Assembly: GCF_006171285.1 (NCBI RefSeq)
Contig: NZ_CP040889.1
Location: forward strand, 3,038,001-3,102,000
Direction: 5' to 3'
DNA length: 64,000 nucleotides
Origin: Leclercia adecarboxylata
GTDB taxonomy: Bacteria > Pseudomonadota > Gammaproteobacteria > Enterobacterales > Enterobacteriaceae
In this document: positions 53,995-63,740 of the stretch, piece by piece
Numbering within the stretch: the stretch's first letter is position 1
How the letters are laid out: every line of letters begins with the position of its first letter
Translations under genes and position numbers: made by a program
The notes under the pieces: model-generated
The model's database searches: none
What the model was told of the DNA's origin: nothing
What the model saw: only the letters and a program-made list of their open reading frames with translations

Positions 53995-54522
53995 GATATG
54001 CCTGAAGTCGGTGAATCAAAGAGAGGCAGTGTAACCGAAATGCGCGCAGACTGTTTTACTAAAGTTGTCGTTTTGGCCACAGTGTGCGCAGCGGTAAAAT
54101 CGGCATTATTTTTGCTTTATATGTTTTTCCGCCTGAAATAAGTTTACGCTTTATCGGCGAGCATTAATTACGGGGCCATGGATATAGTGAATCCAGGTAA
54201 TATCTCAACTTGCCTTGCTGATGCTGTTAGTTGCTGGTTGTTATTTATTTATTTTATCTCTTATTTTCTTTTATTTTATAATTAACAATGATCTTTCGCC
54301 TCGCCTTATTTTTCTTTCGAATATACATAACATACTGTAATTAAAGTTGTTTTTTATTATTTTTTGTATTTTAAAAAGTGCTGTGGTTATTTTGTATGTT
54401 TCCGGACTTAATTGCCGCATTCATTGAACTATTTTCTTTCGAGACTGCATAATTCGCCTCGCAATATATTTGCACTGTATTTACGGACAAACTTGCTTAC
54501 GTCCCTGAGGAGGGATGACCCA
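53995..54522. other. Long AT-rich intergenic region
   Basis: The 528-nt gap between divergent hemB and the autotransporter gene is strongly AT-rich from about 54080 on, with T-runs and TTTATT-type repeats around 54240-54380. Such sequence upstream of a surface protein gene suggests H-NS binding. No small gene with a ribosome site was seen. Confidence 0.45.
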
Positions 54523-57297
54523 ATGCAAACATGGAAAAAGAAATTTGTTGTATCTCAACTTGCATTAGCCTGCACGCTGGCTATCGCTTCTCAGGCCAAT
54601 GCAAAGGATATTTCTGATACTACTTACAACACCTTTGGTTACGATAATACCGCCACCTCGGCCTGGTATAATGGATATTCCGACTGGAATGACTCTTCCG
54701 CGGCACACGATGGCGATATCTATCCTGTCATCAACAAGTCCACGGTGAACGGCGTGATTTCAACGTACTACCTGGACGATGGCGCAGGCGGTCGTGCCAA
54801 CGCCCTGTCTGTCTCCAACAGCACCATTAACGGGATGATCACCTCGAAGTGCATGACCACTGAATGTGCCAGCGGCCTGAATTCAGACGGCACGACGCAC
54901 CAGCAGTACGACCGTTTTGCGCTGACGGTGGACAATACCACCATCAACGATACTTACGAGCATTACGCTTACGACGTGGTAAGCGGCAGCAGCACGACCA
55001 CCACCTACTGGGATACCTACGCGCTGGGGAATGCCATCACCCTCGACGTGGAGTCGGACATTGTTATTCAGAACAACTCCCGCGTGGCCGGTATCACCCT
55101 GACCCAGGGCTATCACCAGCTCGATAACACCCCGTATGACGCGGTCACCGGCATTGAGGACAACGGCCACGTCTTTACCAACACCCTGCAGGTGAAAGAT
55201 TCTGTCGTCACTTCAGGCGCCTACAGCGATCTGGGCACCAGCGGTTTTTATGGTCAGTCGGCAAAACCGAGCGATTACGGCGAAAACAACGCCACGGCCT
55301 CGGATGATGCGGCGCTGATCGTCACCGCCAGCAGCGCGGATAACGCCATGCGCACCACGGCGAACTTCGATCACTCCACCCTGACCGGCGATGTGCTGTT
55401 CACCAGCACCTTCGACAACAACTTCTATCCGAATGGCGATCCGGCCACCGATACCACCGCTGACGGCGTCTACAACCCGACCACCAACGGCTGGGACGGT
55501 ACCGACAAACTGGATCTGACCCTGACCAACGGCAGCAAATGGGTCGGCGCGGCGGTCTCCAGCGTGGAGGCCATCGGGCCGGGTCAGATGTACGGTCAGG
55601 GCTACAGCAGCGTCGACTGGCGTGCGCTGTCGCCAAACAGCATCTGGCCAGCCTCAACGTTCAACAGCAACGGCCATCTGGTGGGTAATCAGGTTTACCA
55701 GAGCGGTCTGTTCAACGTCGCGCTGGATAACGGCTCAGAGTGGGATACCCGTAAGCAGTCCAACATCGATACCCTGACCGTTAACAACCGCTCGCAGGTT
55801 AACGTCGAGAGCTCCGGCCTGCTGGCTGACAGCATCACCCTGACCAACCGCTCGTCGATGAACATCGGCGATTCCGGTGACGTGGCGACCGACAGCCTCT
55901 ATCTCGACAGCGCCAGCCGGCTCACCCTGACTCAGGAAACCGCCGGGCTGTACGCCAACACCATTACCGTTGATAACCAGGCTGAACTGGCGCTGGGTCT
56001 GGGCCAGGTGGATACCCACAGAATGGTGCTGACCGACGGCGGCGTGCTCAACGTTGCCAGCCGCGATTACGTGTTCAATTCCGATCTGAACAACGCCCGC
56101 TATGTCTCTGACGATATCCACCATGCTGAGTACGATTACGGGGTGATTGCCCTCAATTCTGACGGGCATCTGGCGGTGAACGGTGAAGTCTCCGGTAACT
56201 ACAACGTGCGTCTGGATAACGCGACCGGGGCGGGTTCAGTTGCCGACTATAACAATAACGAGATCGTTCGCGTTTACGACAACAACGCGGATACCCGGTT
56301 TAGCTTTACCGCGGCCAATAAAGCGGATCTCGGTGCTTACACTTACCAGGCGCAGCAGCAGGGCGACACCGTGGTGCTGCATCAGGAGCGTCTGACCGAT
56401 TACGCCAACATGGCCCTGAGCATTCCATCAGCCAACACCAATATCTGGCATCTGCAGCAGGATGCGCTCTCTACCCGTCTGACCAACAGCCGTCAAGGCC
56501 TGAAGGACAACGGCGGCGCGTGGGTAAGCCTTGTCGGCGGTAACTTCGACGGCGATAACGGCACGATCCACTACGATCAGGACGTCAGCGGCATCATGGT
56601 GGGTCTCGATACCTGGATTGATGGCAACAACGCCGATTGGATCTTTGGTGCGGCAGCGGGCTTTGCCAAAGGCGATATGAGCGATCGTACCGGCCAGGTG
56701 GATCAGGACAGCCAGACCGCCATGGTCTACTCCGCGGCGCGCTTTGAGAACGCGATCTTCCTCGACAGCTCCCTGAGCTACTCGCGCTTCAATAACGATC
56801 TCTCTGCGACCATGAGTGATGGCAAGTACGTCGATGGCAACACCACGACCGATGCCTGGGGCTTTGGCCTGAAGCTGGGCTACGACTGGAAACCGAACAC
56901 GGCCGGTTACCTGACACCGTACGCGGCTATCTCCGGGCTGTTCCAGTCTGGCGACGACTACCGTCTGAGCAACGATATGCGCGTGGGCAGCCAGTCTTAC
57001 GACAGCATGCGTTATGAGGCCGGTTTCGACGCGGGTTACACCTTCGGTTATGGCGACGATCAGGCGCTGACGCCGTTCTTCAAACTGGCATACGTCTATG
57101 ATGATGCCGGTGAAGATGCGCGCGTGAACGGCGACAACATCGACAACGGCGTGAAAGGCTCTGCGGTTCGCGTGGGGCTGGGGACGCAGTTCAGCTTCAC
57201 CAAACACTTCAGTGCTTACACTGATGCGACTTACCTGGGTGGGGGTGATGTCGATCAGAACTGGGGCGCAAACCTGGGTGTGAAATACACCTGGTAA
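54523..57297 (+). CDS. Type Va autotransporter at the yaiT position
   Basis: A 924-residue autotransporter. Signal peptide MQTWKKKFVVSQLALACTLA (cleavage after SQANA, residue ~27); passenger ~28-640, rich in Asn, Thr, Asp and Ser with recurring VDN, LTL and DNG strands typical of a beta-helix; C-terminal 12-stranded barrel ~660-924 ending LGVKYTW, with the terminal aromatic needed for BAM assembly. Cysteines are limited to a pair in SKCMTTECAS. The ATG at 54523 has GAGGAGGG upstream. In E. coli K-12 the autotransporter at this position (yaiT) is broken; here it is intact. Passenger role unknown; adhesion is likely. Confidence 0.85.
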   Translation: MQTWKKKFVVSQLALACTLAIASQANAKDISDTTYNTFGYDNTATSAWYNGYSDWNDSSAAHDGDIYPVINKSTVNGVISTYYLDDGAGGRANALSVSNSTINGMITSKCMTTECASGLNSDGTTHQQYDRFALTVDNTTINDTYEHYAYDVVSGSSTTTTYWDTYALGNAITLDVESDIVIQNNSRVAGITLTQGYHQLDNTPYDAVTGIEDNGHVFTNTLQVKDSVVTSGAYSDLGTSGFYGQSAKPSDYGENNATASDDAALIVTASSADNAMRTTANFDHSTLTGDVLFTSTFDNNFYPNGDPATDTTADGVYNPTTNGWDGTDKLDLTLTNGSKWVGAAVSSVEAIGPGQMYGQGYSSVDWRALSPNSIWPASTFNSNGHLVGNQVYQSGLFNVALDNGSEWDTRKQSNIDTLTVNNRSQVNVESSGLLADSITLTNRSSMNIGDSGDVATDSLYLDSASRLTLTQETAGLYANTITVDNQAELALGLGQVDTHRMVLTDGGVLNVASRDYVFNSDLNNARYVSDDIHHAEYDYGVIALNSDGHLAVNGEVSGNYNVRLDNATGAGSVADYNNNEIVRVYDNNADTRFSFTAANKADLGAYTYQAQQQGDTVVLHQERLTDYANMALSIPSANTNIWHLQQDALSTRLTNSRQGLKDNGGAWVSLVGGNFDGDNGTIHYDQDVSGIMVGLDTWIDGNNADWIFGAAAGFAKGDMSDRTGQVDQDSQTAMVYSAARFENAIFLDSSLSYSRFNNDLSATMSDGKYVDGNTTTDAWGFGLKLGYDWKPNTAGYLTPYAAISGLFQSGDDYRLSNDMRVGSQSYDSMRYEAGFDAGYTFGYGDDQALTPFFKLAYVYDDAGEDARVNGDNIDNGVKGSAVRVGLGTQFSFTKHFSAYTDATYLGGGDVDQNWGANLGVKYTW

Positions 57298-57308
57298 TAC
57301 GTCTGATG

Positions 57309-57334
57309 CGGGGAGGCTTGCCTCCCCGTTTTTT
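57309..57334 (+). terminator. Intrinsic terminator of the autotransporter gene
   Basis: CGGGGAGGC-TT-GCCTCCCCG is followed by TTTTTT. A perfect GC-rich stem plus a T-run makes this the clearest intrinsic terminator in the window. Confidence 0.92.
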
Positions 57335-57362
57335 AGCTCAGTTAAGGATGATCTGAGGCCTC

Positions 57363-57989
57363 ATGAACCGTTATGCAAAACCCATTTCTGAGTTCTCCCG
57401 ACTTGAACATTGCCTGGCATCGCACAGCACGCCATTTAAACTTCCCGCAATGCATCCTCTCTTCGGGGAGGGCGATCGAGAAAATGACAACGCAGTGGTG
57501 CTGCAGTCGGGCACGCTCAGTATTCACCGCCAGCAGGATGACCTGCTGATAGAGATTGTCGCCGCGCCTTATATCTTCGGGCTCAATGCCGGCATGATGG
57601 GCTGCAGCACCGAATATCTGCTGGTGACGCAATCGCCCTGTACCGGTTTCTGGCTGCCTGCGGCGAGTGCCCGCCAGCTGATTCAGCAGGCCGGACTGTG
57701 GTCCGACGCCTTCTGCTGGCTCTCCTGGCACCACCGGATGATGGAGATCCGCGATAAACAGCTGGTAGGCAATAACTCCTACAGCCAGATCCGCTCCACG
57801 CTGCTGGACATGGCCCAGTGGGACGAGGGGCTGCGGATGCGGGTGGGGGTGATGAACTACATTCAGCGCCGCACGCGCATTTCGCGTTCGGTGGTGGCAG
57901 AAGTGCTGGCGGCGCTGCGGCAGGGGAACTACATCATGATGGAAAGGGGCAAACTGATCGGTATCAACCATTTGCCCGCTGAATATTAA
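57363..57989 (+). CDS. iprA: Helix-turn-helix regulator IprA (YaiV)
   Basis: A 208-residue protein matching E. coli YaiV/IprA in length and position (between the yaiT-position autotransporter and ampH). The N-terminal half resembles a Crp-like cyclic-nucleotide-binding fold (HPLFGEGDRENDNAVVLQSG). The C-terminal region has a winged-helix pattern (RRTRISRSVVAEVLAALRQGNYIMMERGKLI). IprA is described as an inhibitor of hydrogen peroxide resistance in Salmonella and E. coli. The GAGG before the ATG and the terminator upstream suggest its own promoter. Confidence 0.9.
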   Translation: MNRYAKPISEFSRLEHCLASHSTPFKLPAMHPLFGEGDRENDNAVVLQSGTLSIHRQQDDLLIEIVAAPYIFGLNAGMMGCSTEYLLVTQSPCTGFWLPAASARQLIQQAGLWSDAFCWLSWHHRMMEIRDKQLVGNNSYSQIRSTLLDMAQWDEGLRMRVGVMNYIQRRTRISRSVVAEVLAALRQGNYIMMERGKLIGINHLPAEY

Positions 57990-57992
57990 GCC

Positions 57993-59150
57993 TCAGGATG
58001 CCGGAATAACCTGCGGTTTGTTCTCGCTCAACTCCACCACCAGCTGGTTAACGCCGTCGCTCATGTTGACGAAACGCGTGAGCGGCGAGCGCGTCACCAC
58101 CACGAATACCCCCACGTTAGACTGCGGGATCATCGCCATATAGGTGATGAATCCGCCGCCACCGCCGGTTTTCTGGATAATCCCCGGACGACCGTTTTTC
58201 GGCGACATATAGACCCAGCCAAGGCCCAGCGCGTCCGCGCGGCCCGGCACATCCATCCCGATCACCCGCGTTAACTGGCTGCGCTGATAGATCAGGGTCT
58301 GCATTCTGTCGGCCTGGTTGCTGCGCGAATAGAAATCCGAGGAGAGGAACTGCTGCATCCAGCGCATCATGTCACCCGGCGTGGAGTAAACCCCGCCGCT
58401 GCCCACTGCCGCCAGAGTGTTGTTACACGGGCTGGCCCCTTTTTCCGCCACCATCAGGCGTTTGCACTGATCGGGGGAGGGAGTAAAGGTGGTGTCTTTC
58501 ATCCCCAGCGGACGGGTGATCTGCTCTTCGAACAGCTGCGCATAGGGCTTGCCGGCGGCGTTGCCCAGCGCGTCGGCCAGCAGGTCAAACGCCAGGTTGG
58601 AGTAGGCGGCCTGCGTGCCCGGCGTCGATTTCAGGGTCGCCGTCGACAGCCAGTTCCAGCGCTGATCCCGGGTGGGCCAGACGAAGACCGGACGATGCGC
58701 CGCGCCGCCCGGCTGTTCGCGCGGCAGGGCGCTGGTGTGGGTAGCGAGGTTAACGAGCGTAATCGGCGCGCCCTGATAGGTCGGCACGCGAGCCCCCGGC
58801 GGGGCATATTTACTTAACGGATCGTTGAGCCTGACCACGCCCTGATCGAGCAGTTTTACCAGCATCTCGCTGGTCATTAATTTGGTCAGGGAGGCGATGC
58901 GCACCACCGAATCCAGCTGCGGGTGAACGTTGTTGCCCGGGCGCGTTTCGCCAAAGCTGCGGAACACGCGCTGGTTGCCGTCAATCGCTACCAGAGCCAT
59001 CCCCGTTGCGCCACTGCCGTAAAAAATATGATTTGCGTAGCGATCAACCACATCAGAGGCAAAAGCCGGATCGGCGATCGGCTCGACAGCCTGCACGCTG
59101 GTGAGGCTGGCCGCATACAGCGCGGCGGAGAGGAACAGACAACGTTTCAA
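57993..59150 (-). CDS. ampH: D-alanyl-D-alanine carboxypeptidase/endopeptidase AmpH
   Basis: A 385-residue periplasmic penicillin-binding protein of class C beta-lactamase fold, the same length as E. coli AmpH. Signal peptide ~1-21. Active-site motifs: Ser87-Leu-Thr-Lys90 (RIASLTKLM), Tyr182-Ser-Asn (QAAYSNLAF) and Lys-Thr-Gly in IIQKTGGGGG. AmpH cleaves cross-links and D-Ala termini in peptidoglycan and helps recycling. Convergent with iprA (3-nt gap) and divergent from sbmA. Confidence 0.96.
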   Translation of the reverse strand: MKRCLFLSAALYAASLTSVQAVEPIADPAFASDVVDRYANHIFYGSGATGMALVAIDGNQRVFRSFGETRPGNNVHPQLDSVVRIASLTKLMTSEMLVKLLDQGVVRLNDPLSKYAPPGARVPTYQGAPITLVNLATHTSALPREQPGGAAHRPVFVWPTRDQRWNWLSTATLKSTPGTQAAYSNLAFDLLADALGNAAGKPYAQLFEEQITRPLGMKDTTFTPSPDQCKRLMVAEKGASPCNNTLAAVGSGGVYSTPGDMMRWMQQFLSSDFYSRSNQADRMQTLIYQRSQLTRVIGMDVPGRADALGLGWVYMSPKNGRPGIIQKTGGGGGFITYMAMIPQSNVGVFVVVTRSPLTRFVNMSDGVNQLVVELSENKPQVIPAS

Positions 59151-59437
59151 CGAAAGTATCCATGAAGTGAATGAAAAAAGTATGCGTATTTATACTACTA
59201 ATCGGCGTATTGCAAAGGCCTGAACAGCATAACGATAGCGTGAAAAACGTAACCATGGGTAAATACGAACAATTTCGTGATTACCGATCTCATGTTTTGT
59301 GACATTGCGCTTATGATACCTGTCAGATTCATTCACTTTTCCGCCCGGGTGGCGGGTGACGGCGAACTAAAACCAGGCCGACAGGTCTGATAATCCGTCG
59401 TGCACAGCAGTAAAGATAACAACCAGAAGGAAGCGTT

Positions 59438-60658
59438 ATGTTTAAGTCGTTTTTCCCAAAACCGGGACCCTTTTTTCTCTCGGCCTTTATTTGGGCTCTG
59501 ATCGCAGTCATTTTCTGGCAGGCGGGTGGTGGGGCCTGGATTGAGCGTCTGGCTGGCGCTACCGGCGATGTACCCATCAGCGCGGCGCGTTTCTGGTCCC
59601 GTAGCTATCTGATCTTTTACGCCTATTATGCGATCTGCGTCGGGGCGTTTGCCCTGTTCTGGTTTATCTACTCGCCGCACCGCTGGCAGTACTGGTCGAT
59701 TCTCGGCACCGCGCTGATTATCTTCGTCACCTGGTTTCTGGTGGAAGTGGGGGTAGCGGTCAACGCCTGGTACGCGCCGTTCTATGACCTGATCCAGACC
59801 GCGCTCAGCTCGCCGCATAAGGTCACCATCAACCAGTTTTATCACGAGGTAGGCATTTTCCTTGGCATCGCGCTGATCGCTGTAATTATCGGCGTGATGA
59901 ATAACTTCTTCGTCAGCCACTACGTGTTCCGCTGGCGTACCGCGATGAACGAACATTATATGGCCCACTGGCAGCAGCTGCGCCATATCGAAGGTGCCGC
60001 CCAGCGTGTGCAGGAAGACACCATGCGCTTTGCCTCCACCCTGGAGGATATGGGCGTGAGTTTTATCAACGCTATCATGACCCTGATCGCCTTCCTGCCG
60101 GTGCTGGTGACCCTGTCGGCACACGTGCCGGATCTGCCGATTGTCGGCCATCTGCCGTATGGCCTGGTGATCGCCGCGATTGTCTGGTCGCTGATGGGGA
60201 CCGGTCTGCTGGCGGTGGTCGGGATCAAGCTGCCGGGGCTGGAGTTCAAAAACCAGCGCGTCGAAGCGGCCTACCGTAAAGAGCTGGTCTATGGCGAAGA
60301 CGATGCCAGCCGCGCCTCGCCGCCGACGGTGCGCGAGCTGTTCGGCGCGGTGCGCCGGAACTACTTCCGTCTCTATTTCCACTACATGTACTTCAACATT
60401 GCCCGCATCCTCTACCTGCAGGTGGATAACGTTTTCGGTTTGTTCCTGCTGTTCCCGTCGATTGTGGCCGGTACCATTACGCTCGGTCTGATGACGCAAA
60501 TCACTAACGTGTTCGGTCAGGTACGCGGCTCGTTCCAGTATCTGATCAGCTCGTGGACCACGCTGGTGGAGCTGATGTCCATCTATAAACGTTTGCGCAG
60601 TTTTGAACGTGAGCTGGACGGTCAGGATCTACAGGAAGTTACCCATACGTTAGGTTAA
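59438..60658 (+). CDS. sbmA: Peptide antibiotic transporter SbmA
   Basis: A 406-residue inner-membrane proton-driven importer of the SbmA/BacA family, the same length as E. coli SbmA. It carries microcin B17, microcin J25, bleomycin and proline-rich peptides inward. Opening [20 protein letters not shown] and the blocks [35 protein letters not shown] and [21 protein letters not shown] are typical of the family; it has the transmembrane part of an ABC exporter but no ATPase. AAGGAAG precedes the ATG. It lies 14 nt before yaiW, with which it is co-transcribed in E. coli. Confidence 0.97.
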   Translation: MFKSFFPKPGPFFLSAFIWALIAVIFWQAGGGAWIERLAGATGDVPISAARFWSRSYLIFYAYYAICVGAFALFWFIYSPHRWQYWSILGTALIIFVTWFLVEVGVAVNAWYAPFYDLIQTALSSPHKVTINQFYHEVGIFLGIALIAVIIGVMNNFFVSHYVFRWRTAMNEHYMAHWQQLRHIEGAAQRVQEDTMRFASTLEDMGVSFINAIMTLIAFLPVLVTLSAHVPDLPIVGHLPYGLVIAAIVWSLMGTGLLAVVGIKLPGLEFKNQRVEAAYRKELVYGEDDASRASPPTVRELFGAVRRNYFRLYFHYMYFNIARILYLQVDNVFGLFLLFPSIVAGTITLGLMTQITNVFGQVRGSFQYLISSWTTLVELMSIYKRLRSFERELDGQDLQEVTHTLG

Positions 60659-60672
60659 TACAGGGAGTGTCT

Positions 60673-61773
60673 ATGTCTTTTACCGTACCGCGCGCGTTAC
60701 CCCTTTCGCTGCTTGCCGCCCTGGTGCTGGCCGGGTGTGCTGAGAAAGGGGCGGCGCCGCTGAAAAAGGGCGAAAAGCCCGTCGACGTGGCAAGCGTGGT
60801 GCGGCAAAAAATGCCTGCCACGGTAAAAGACCGGGACCAGTGGGCCTCGGCGCTGGCGAAAACCTTTGAGAGCCAGAAGATCGCCCCCACCGAGGAGAAC
60901 ATCTGCTCGGTGCTGGCGGTGGCGCAGCAGGAGTCGCTCTATCAGTCCGACCCGGCGGTGCCCGGGCTGAACAAAATCGCCTGGAAAGAGATCGACCGGC
61001 GCGCCGAAAAGCTGCATATCCCGACGTTCCTGGTGCATACCGCTTTGAAAATCACCTCCCCGAACGGCAAAAGCTACAGCGAGCGGCTGGATGCGGTGAA
61101 AACCGAAAAGCAGCTGAGCGCCATCTTCGATGACATGATCGGTACGGTGCCGATGGGGCAGACCCTGTTTGGCTCCCTCAACCCGGTGCATACCGGCGGG
61201 CCAATGCAGGTGAGTATCGCCTTTGCTGAAAAGCATACCGACGGCTATCCGTGGAAAATCGAAAACACGGTTCGCCAGGAGGTCTTCTCCCTGCGCGGCG
61301 GACTCTGGTTTGGCACCTACCATCTGCTGAACTACCCCACCAGCTATACGGTGCCGCTCTACCGCTTTGCTGACTTTAACGCTGGCTGGTATGCCAGCCG
61401 CAATGCAGCGTTCCAGAATGCCGTCAGCCGCGCCAGCGGCGTGAAGCTGGCGCTGGATGGCGACCTGATTGTCTATGGCAGCAACGAGGCAGGCAAAACG
61501 GAGCTGGCGGTGCGCAAGCTGGCCAGCAAGCTGGATATGAGCGAGAGCGAAATTCGTCAGCAGCTGAGAAAGGGCGACAGCCTGGCGTTTGAGAAAACTG
61601 AACTGTATGAGCGGGTGTATAAACTGGCGGAGCAGAAGAGCGGAAAGACGTTACCGAGGGCGATGCTGCCGGGGATCCAGCTTGAGAGTCCGAAAATCAC
61701 CCGCAATCTGACCACGGCCTGGTTTGCCCAGCGCGTTGACGATCGCCGGGCGAAATGTATGGCGCTGAATTAA
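60673..61773 (+). CDS. yaiW: Surface-exposed outer-membrane lipoprotein YaiW
   Basis: A 366-residue lipoprotein; the lipobox VLAGC sets the lipidated cysteine near residue 22. The rest is the DUF1615 domain of YaiW, with [22 protein letters not shown] and [18 protein letters not shown] in the middle. In E. coli YaiW is an outer-membrane protein that aids uptake of some peptides handled by SbmA. The ATG at 60673 is preferred (GGGAG 5 nt upstream) over the GTG at 60667 two codons earlier. Its stop is shared with yaiY through one TTAA. Confidence 0.93.
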   Translation: MSFTVPRALPLSLLAALVLAGCAEKGAAPLKKGEKPVDVASVVRQKMPATVKDRDQWASALAKTFESQKIAPTEENICSVLAVAQQESLYQSDPAVPGLNKIAWKEIDRRAEKLHIPTFLVHTALKITSPNGKSYSERLDAVKTEKQLSAIFDDMIGTVPMGQTLFGSLNPVHTGGPMQVSIAFAEKHTDGYPWKIENTVRQEVFSLRGGLWFGTYHLLNYPTSYTVPLYRFADFNAGWYASRNAAFQNAVSRASGVKLALDGDLIVYGSNEAGKTELAVRKLASKLDMSESEIRQQLRKGDSLAFEKTELYERVYKLAEQKSGKTLPRAMLPGIQLESPKITRNLTTAWFAQRVDDRRAKCMALN

Positions 61774-62072
61774 CGGTAGCGGCGCCAGCGCACCACGACG
61801 GCAACGGCGCCTAACACTACCAGACCGACAAGGAAGGGGATCAGTCCGAAGACGGTGCCGACGCCCAGGCCAATTTCCACCCGCGGACGGCCGCTGTCTT
61901 CGACCTGCATCAGATGTTCGTAGACCCCTGGCGCATGCACCAGAATGTTCAGTAATTGCGAACCTGCCCAGAAGCAGAACAGCACGAACAGCGCGTAAGC
62001 AATATTACCCGCCGTGGAGGTTTTGGGTTGTCTGGTGCTGAAGATGGGCTTCGGCATAGTGAAGTCTGCCAT
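61770..62072 (-). CDS. yaiY: Inner-membrane protein YaiY (DUF2755)
   Basis: A 100-residue protein with two membrane segments (~21-43 and ~68-92), close to E. coli YaiY (102 residues) in length and position. Opening [20 protein letters not shown] and [28 protein letters not shown] second segment. A GGAGG ribosome site precedes the ATG. Function unknown. Convergent with yaiW, overlapping at a TTAA that provides both stop codons. Confidence 0.9.
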   Translation of the reverse strand: MADFTMPKPIFSTRQPKTSTAGNIAYALFVLFCFWAGSQLLNILVHAPGVYEHLMQVEDSGRPRVEIGLGVGTVFGLIPFLVGLVVLGAVAVVVRWRRYR

Positions 62073-62318
62073 AAATACCTCCGAGTGTTCTGACTGGCTA
62101 TGTGCCTGTTGTACACGTCAAGTTTGACAGCACATTGCCGTTGTCAATATCGGAATGATGGTAATTTGGCCTGGGGAATTCTCCTGGTTTACCAATTTCT
62201 GCCGCGCATCACAGATTTTTTACTTAAGTGAAATTCACTCTCATTTCAGATTTTCCGCATACGCCGCAGACCTGGCGACAAAACTGTGCGAGGATAGATT
62301 TTTTCTTCTGGAGCGACC

Positions 62319-62537
62319 ATGAAACTGCCTGCCAAAATTCGCCGTGACTGGCACTTCTATGCTTTTGCTATTGGGCTGATCTTTATTCTGAATGGGGTGG
62401 TAGGACTGCTGGGCTTCGAAGCGAAGGGCTGGCAAACCTATGCGGTGGGGCTGGTGACCTGGGTGGTCAGCTTCTGGCTGGCGGGGTTTATCATTCGCCG
62501 CCGCCCGGAAGAGACGACGGCGAACGACGCGGATTAA
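62319..62537 (+). CDS. yaiZ: Small inner-membrane protein YaiZ (DUF2754)
   Basis: A 72-residue protein with two membrane segments (~14-30 and ~41-58) starting [20 protein letters not shown]. Length and position match E. coli YaiZ (70 residues). GGAG precedes the ATG. Function unknown. It is convergent with ddlA and shares the TTAA stop with it. Confidence 0.9.
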   Translation: MKLPAKIRRDWHFYAFAIGLIFILNGVVGLLGFEAKGWQTYAVGLVTWVVSFWLAGFIIRRRPEETTANDAD

Positions 62538-63634
62538 CCGCTCACTGAAATCTGCAGCGCGCTGTCAGCGGCATGCCGCTCCAGCGCCAGTTCAATCAGG
62601 CGGGTGATTAAATCCGGATAGCTCAGGCCGCTGGCCTGCCACAGTTTCGGGTACATGCTGATGTTGGTGAAGCCGGGCAGGGTGTTGATCTCGTTGATCA
62701 CCACGCTGTTATCCGCCGTTAAGAAGACGTCGACGCGCGCCATGCCGCGGCACCCCAGCGCCTGATACGCTTCGATGGCAATCGCGCGGATCGCGTCGTT
62801 AACCTCAGCATCCAGCGCCGCAGGGACCACCACCTGTGCGCCCTTGTCATCGATGTATTTGGTGTCGTAAGAGTAGAACTCGCTGTTCAGCACCACTTCG
62901 CCGCAGGTGCTGGCCTGCGGAAAATCATTGCCCAGCACCGCACACTCAATCTCACGCCCTTTAATTCCCTGCTCAACCACCACTTTGTGATCGAAGGTGA
63001 ACGCCAGACGCACCGCTTCGCTGAACTGCGCTTCGCTGTTCACCTTGCTGACGCCAACGGAAGAGCCCTGGTTAGCCGGCTTGACGAACAGCGGCAGGCC
63101 AAAGCGGGCGCTGAGATCGGCAAAGGTGTGTTGCTCGCGGTTGGCGCGGGTGAGGGTGACAAACGGCGCCACGTTCAGCCCGGCATCGCGCAGCAGGCGT
63201 TTGGTGACGTCTTTATCCATACAGGCGGCGGAACCGAGCACATCGGAGCCGACGAACGGCAGGTTGGCCATGCGCAGCATCCCCTGCAGGGAGCCATCTT
63301 CGCCCAGCGTGCCGTGGACAATCGGGAAGATAACGTCGAGCTGTGAAAGCGTCTGGCCGGTGCCGGCGTCGATCAGCTGGCCCTGTACTACGCCCGGTAC
63401 GGTGGCAACGCTGATTTCAGACGGGTTCAGCGCAATGCGCGCCGGATCGTCAGCGTTGAGCAGATAGCCCTGCTCGTCGTTAATGTGCCACTGGCCCTGT
63501 TTATCAATACCCAACAGCACGACTTCAAAGCGGCTCTTATCAATCGCGTTAACGATATTTTTGGCCGATTGCAGCGACACTTCGTGCTCTGCTGATTTTC
63601 CCCCAAAGACAATACCTACCCGCAACTTCGCCAT
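62534..63634 (-). CDS. ddlA: D-alanine--D-alanine ligase A
   Basis: A 366-residue ATP-grasp enzyme that joins two D-alanines for peptidoglycan. Blocks: [20 protein letters not shown] at the N-terminus, [35 protein letters not shown] (ATP-grasp loop), [11 protein letters not shown] and [20 protein letters not shown] with metal-binding acidic residues. The start is ambiguous: ATG 63634 corresponds to the E. coli start (MEKLRVG), while another ATG four codons upstream, at 63646, is also possible. Neither has a strong ribosome site. Confidence 0.95.
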   Translation of the reverse strand: MAKLRVGIVFGGKSAEHEVSLQSAKNIVNAIDKSRFEVVLLGIDKQGQWHINDEQGYLLNADDPARIALNPSEISVATVPGVVQGQLIDAGTGQTLSQLDVIFPIVHGTLGEDGSLQGMLRMANLPFVGSDVLGSAACMDKDVTKRLLRDAGLNVAPFVTLTRANREQHTFADLSARFGLPLFVKPANQGSSVGVSKVNSEAQFSEAVRLAFTFDHKVVVEQGIKGREIECAVLGNDFPQASTCGEVVLNSEFYSYDTKYIDDKGAQVVVPAALDAEVNDAIRAIAIEAYQALGCRGMARVDVFLTADNSVVINEINTLPGFTNISMYPKLWQASGLSYPDLITRLIELALERHAADSALQISVSG

Positions 63635-63740
63635 CACTTCGTTCATCCACTCTGACTCAAAACGCTTACCATATCACGATGCCCGGCGGGATTCGCCGCC
63701 TTCTGCCATAATGTTTTTGACACATCGCAAAGGGGGGTGA

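Noticed and set aside
56428..57207. A 259-codon open frame opposite the autotransporter barrel
   Set aside because: The plus-strand barrel is well supported; the antisense product has no recognisable feature.
59333..60499. A 388-codon open frame on the minus strand
   Set aside because: It is antisense to sbmA, whose sequence and length match a known protein. The frame shows only Gln/His/Arg-rich low-complexity sequence.
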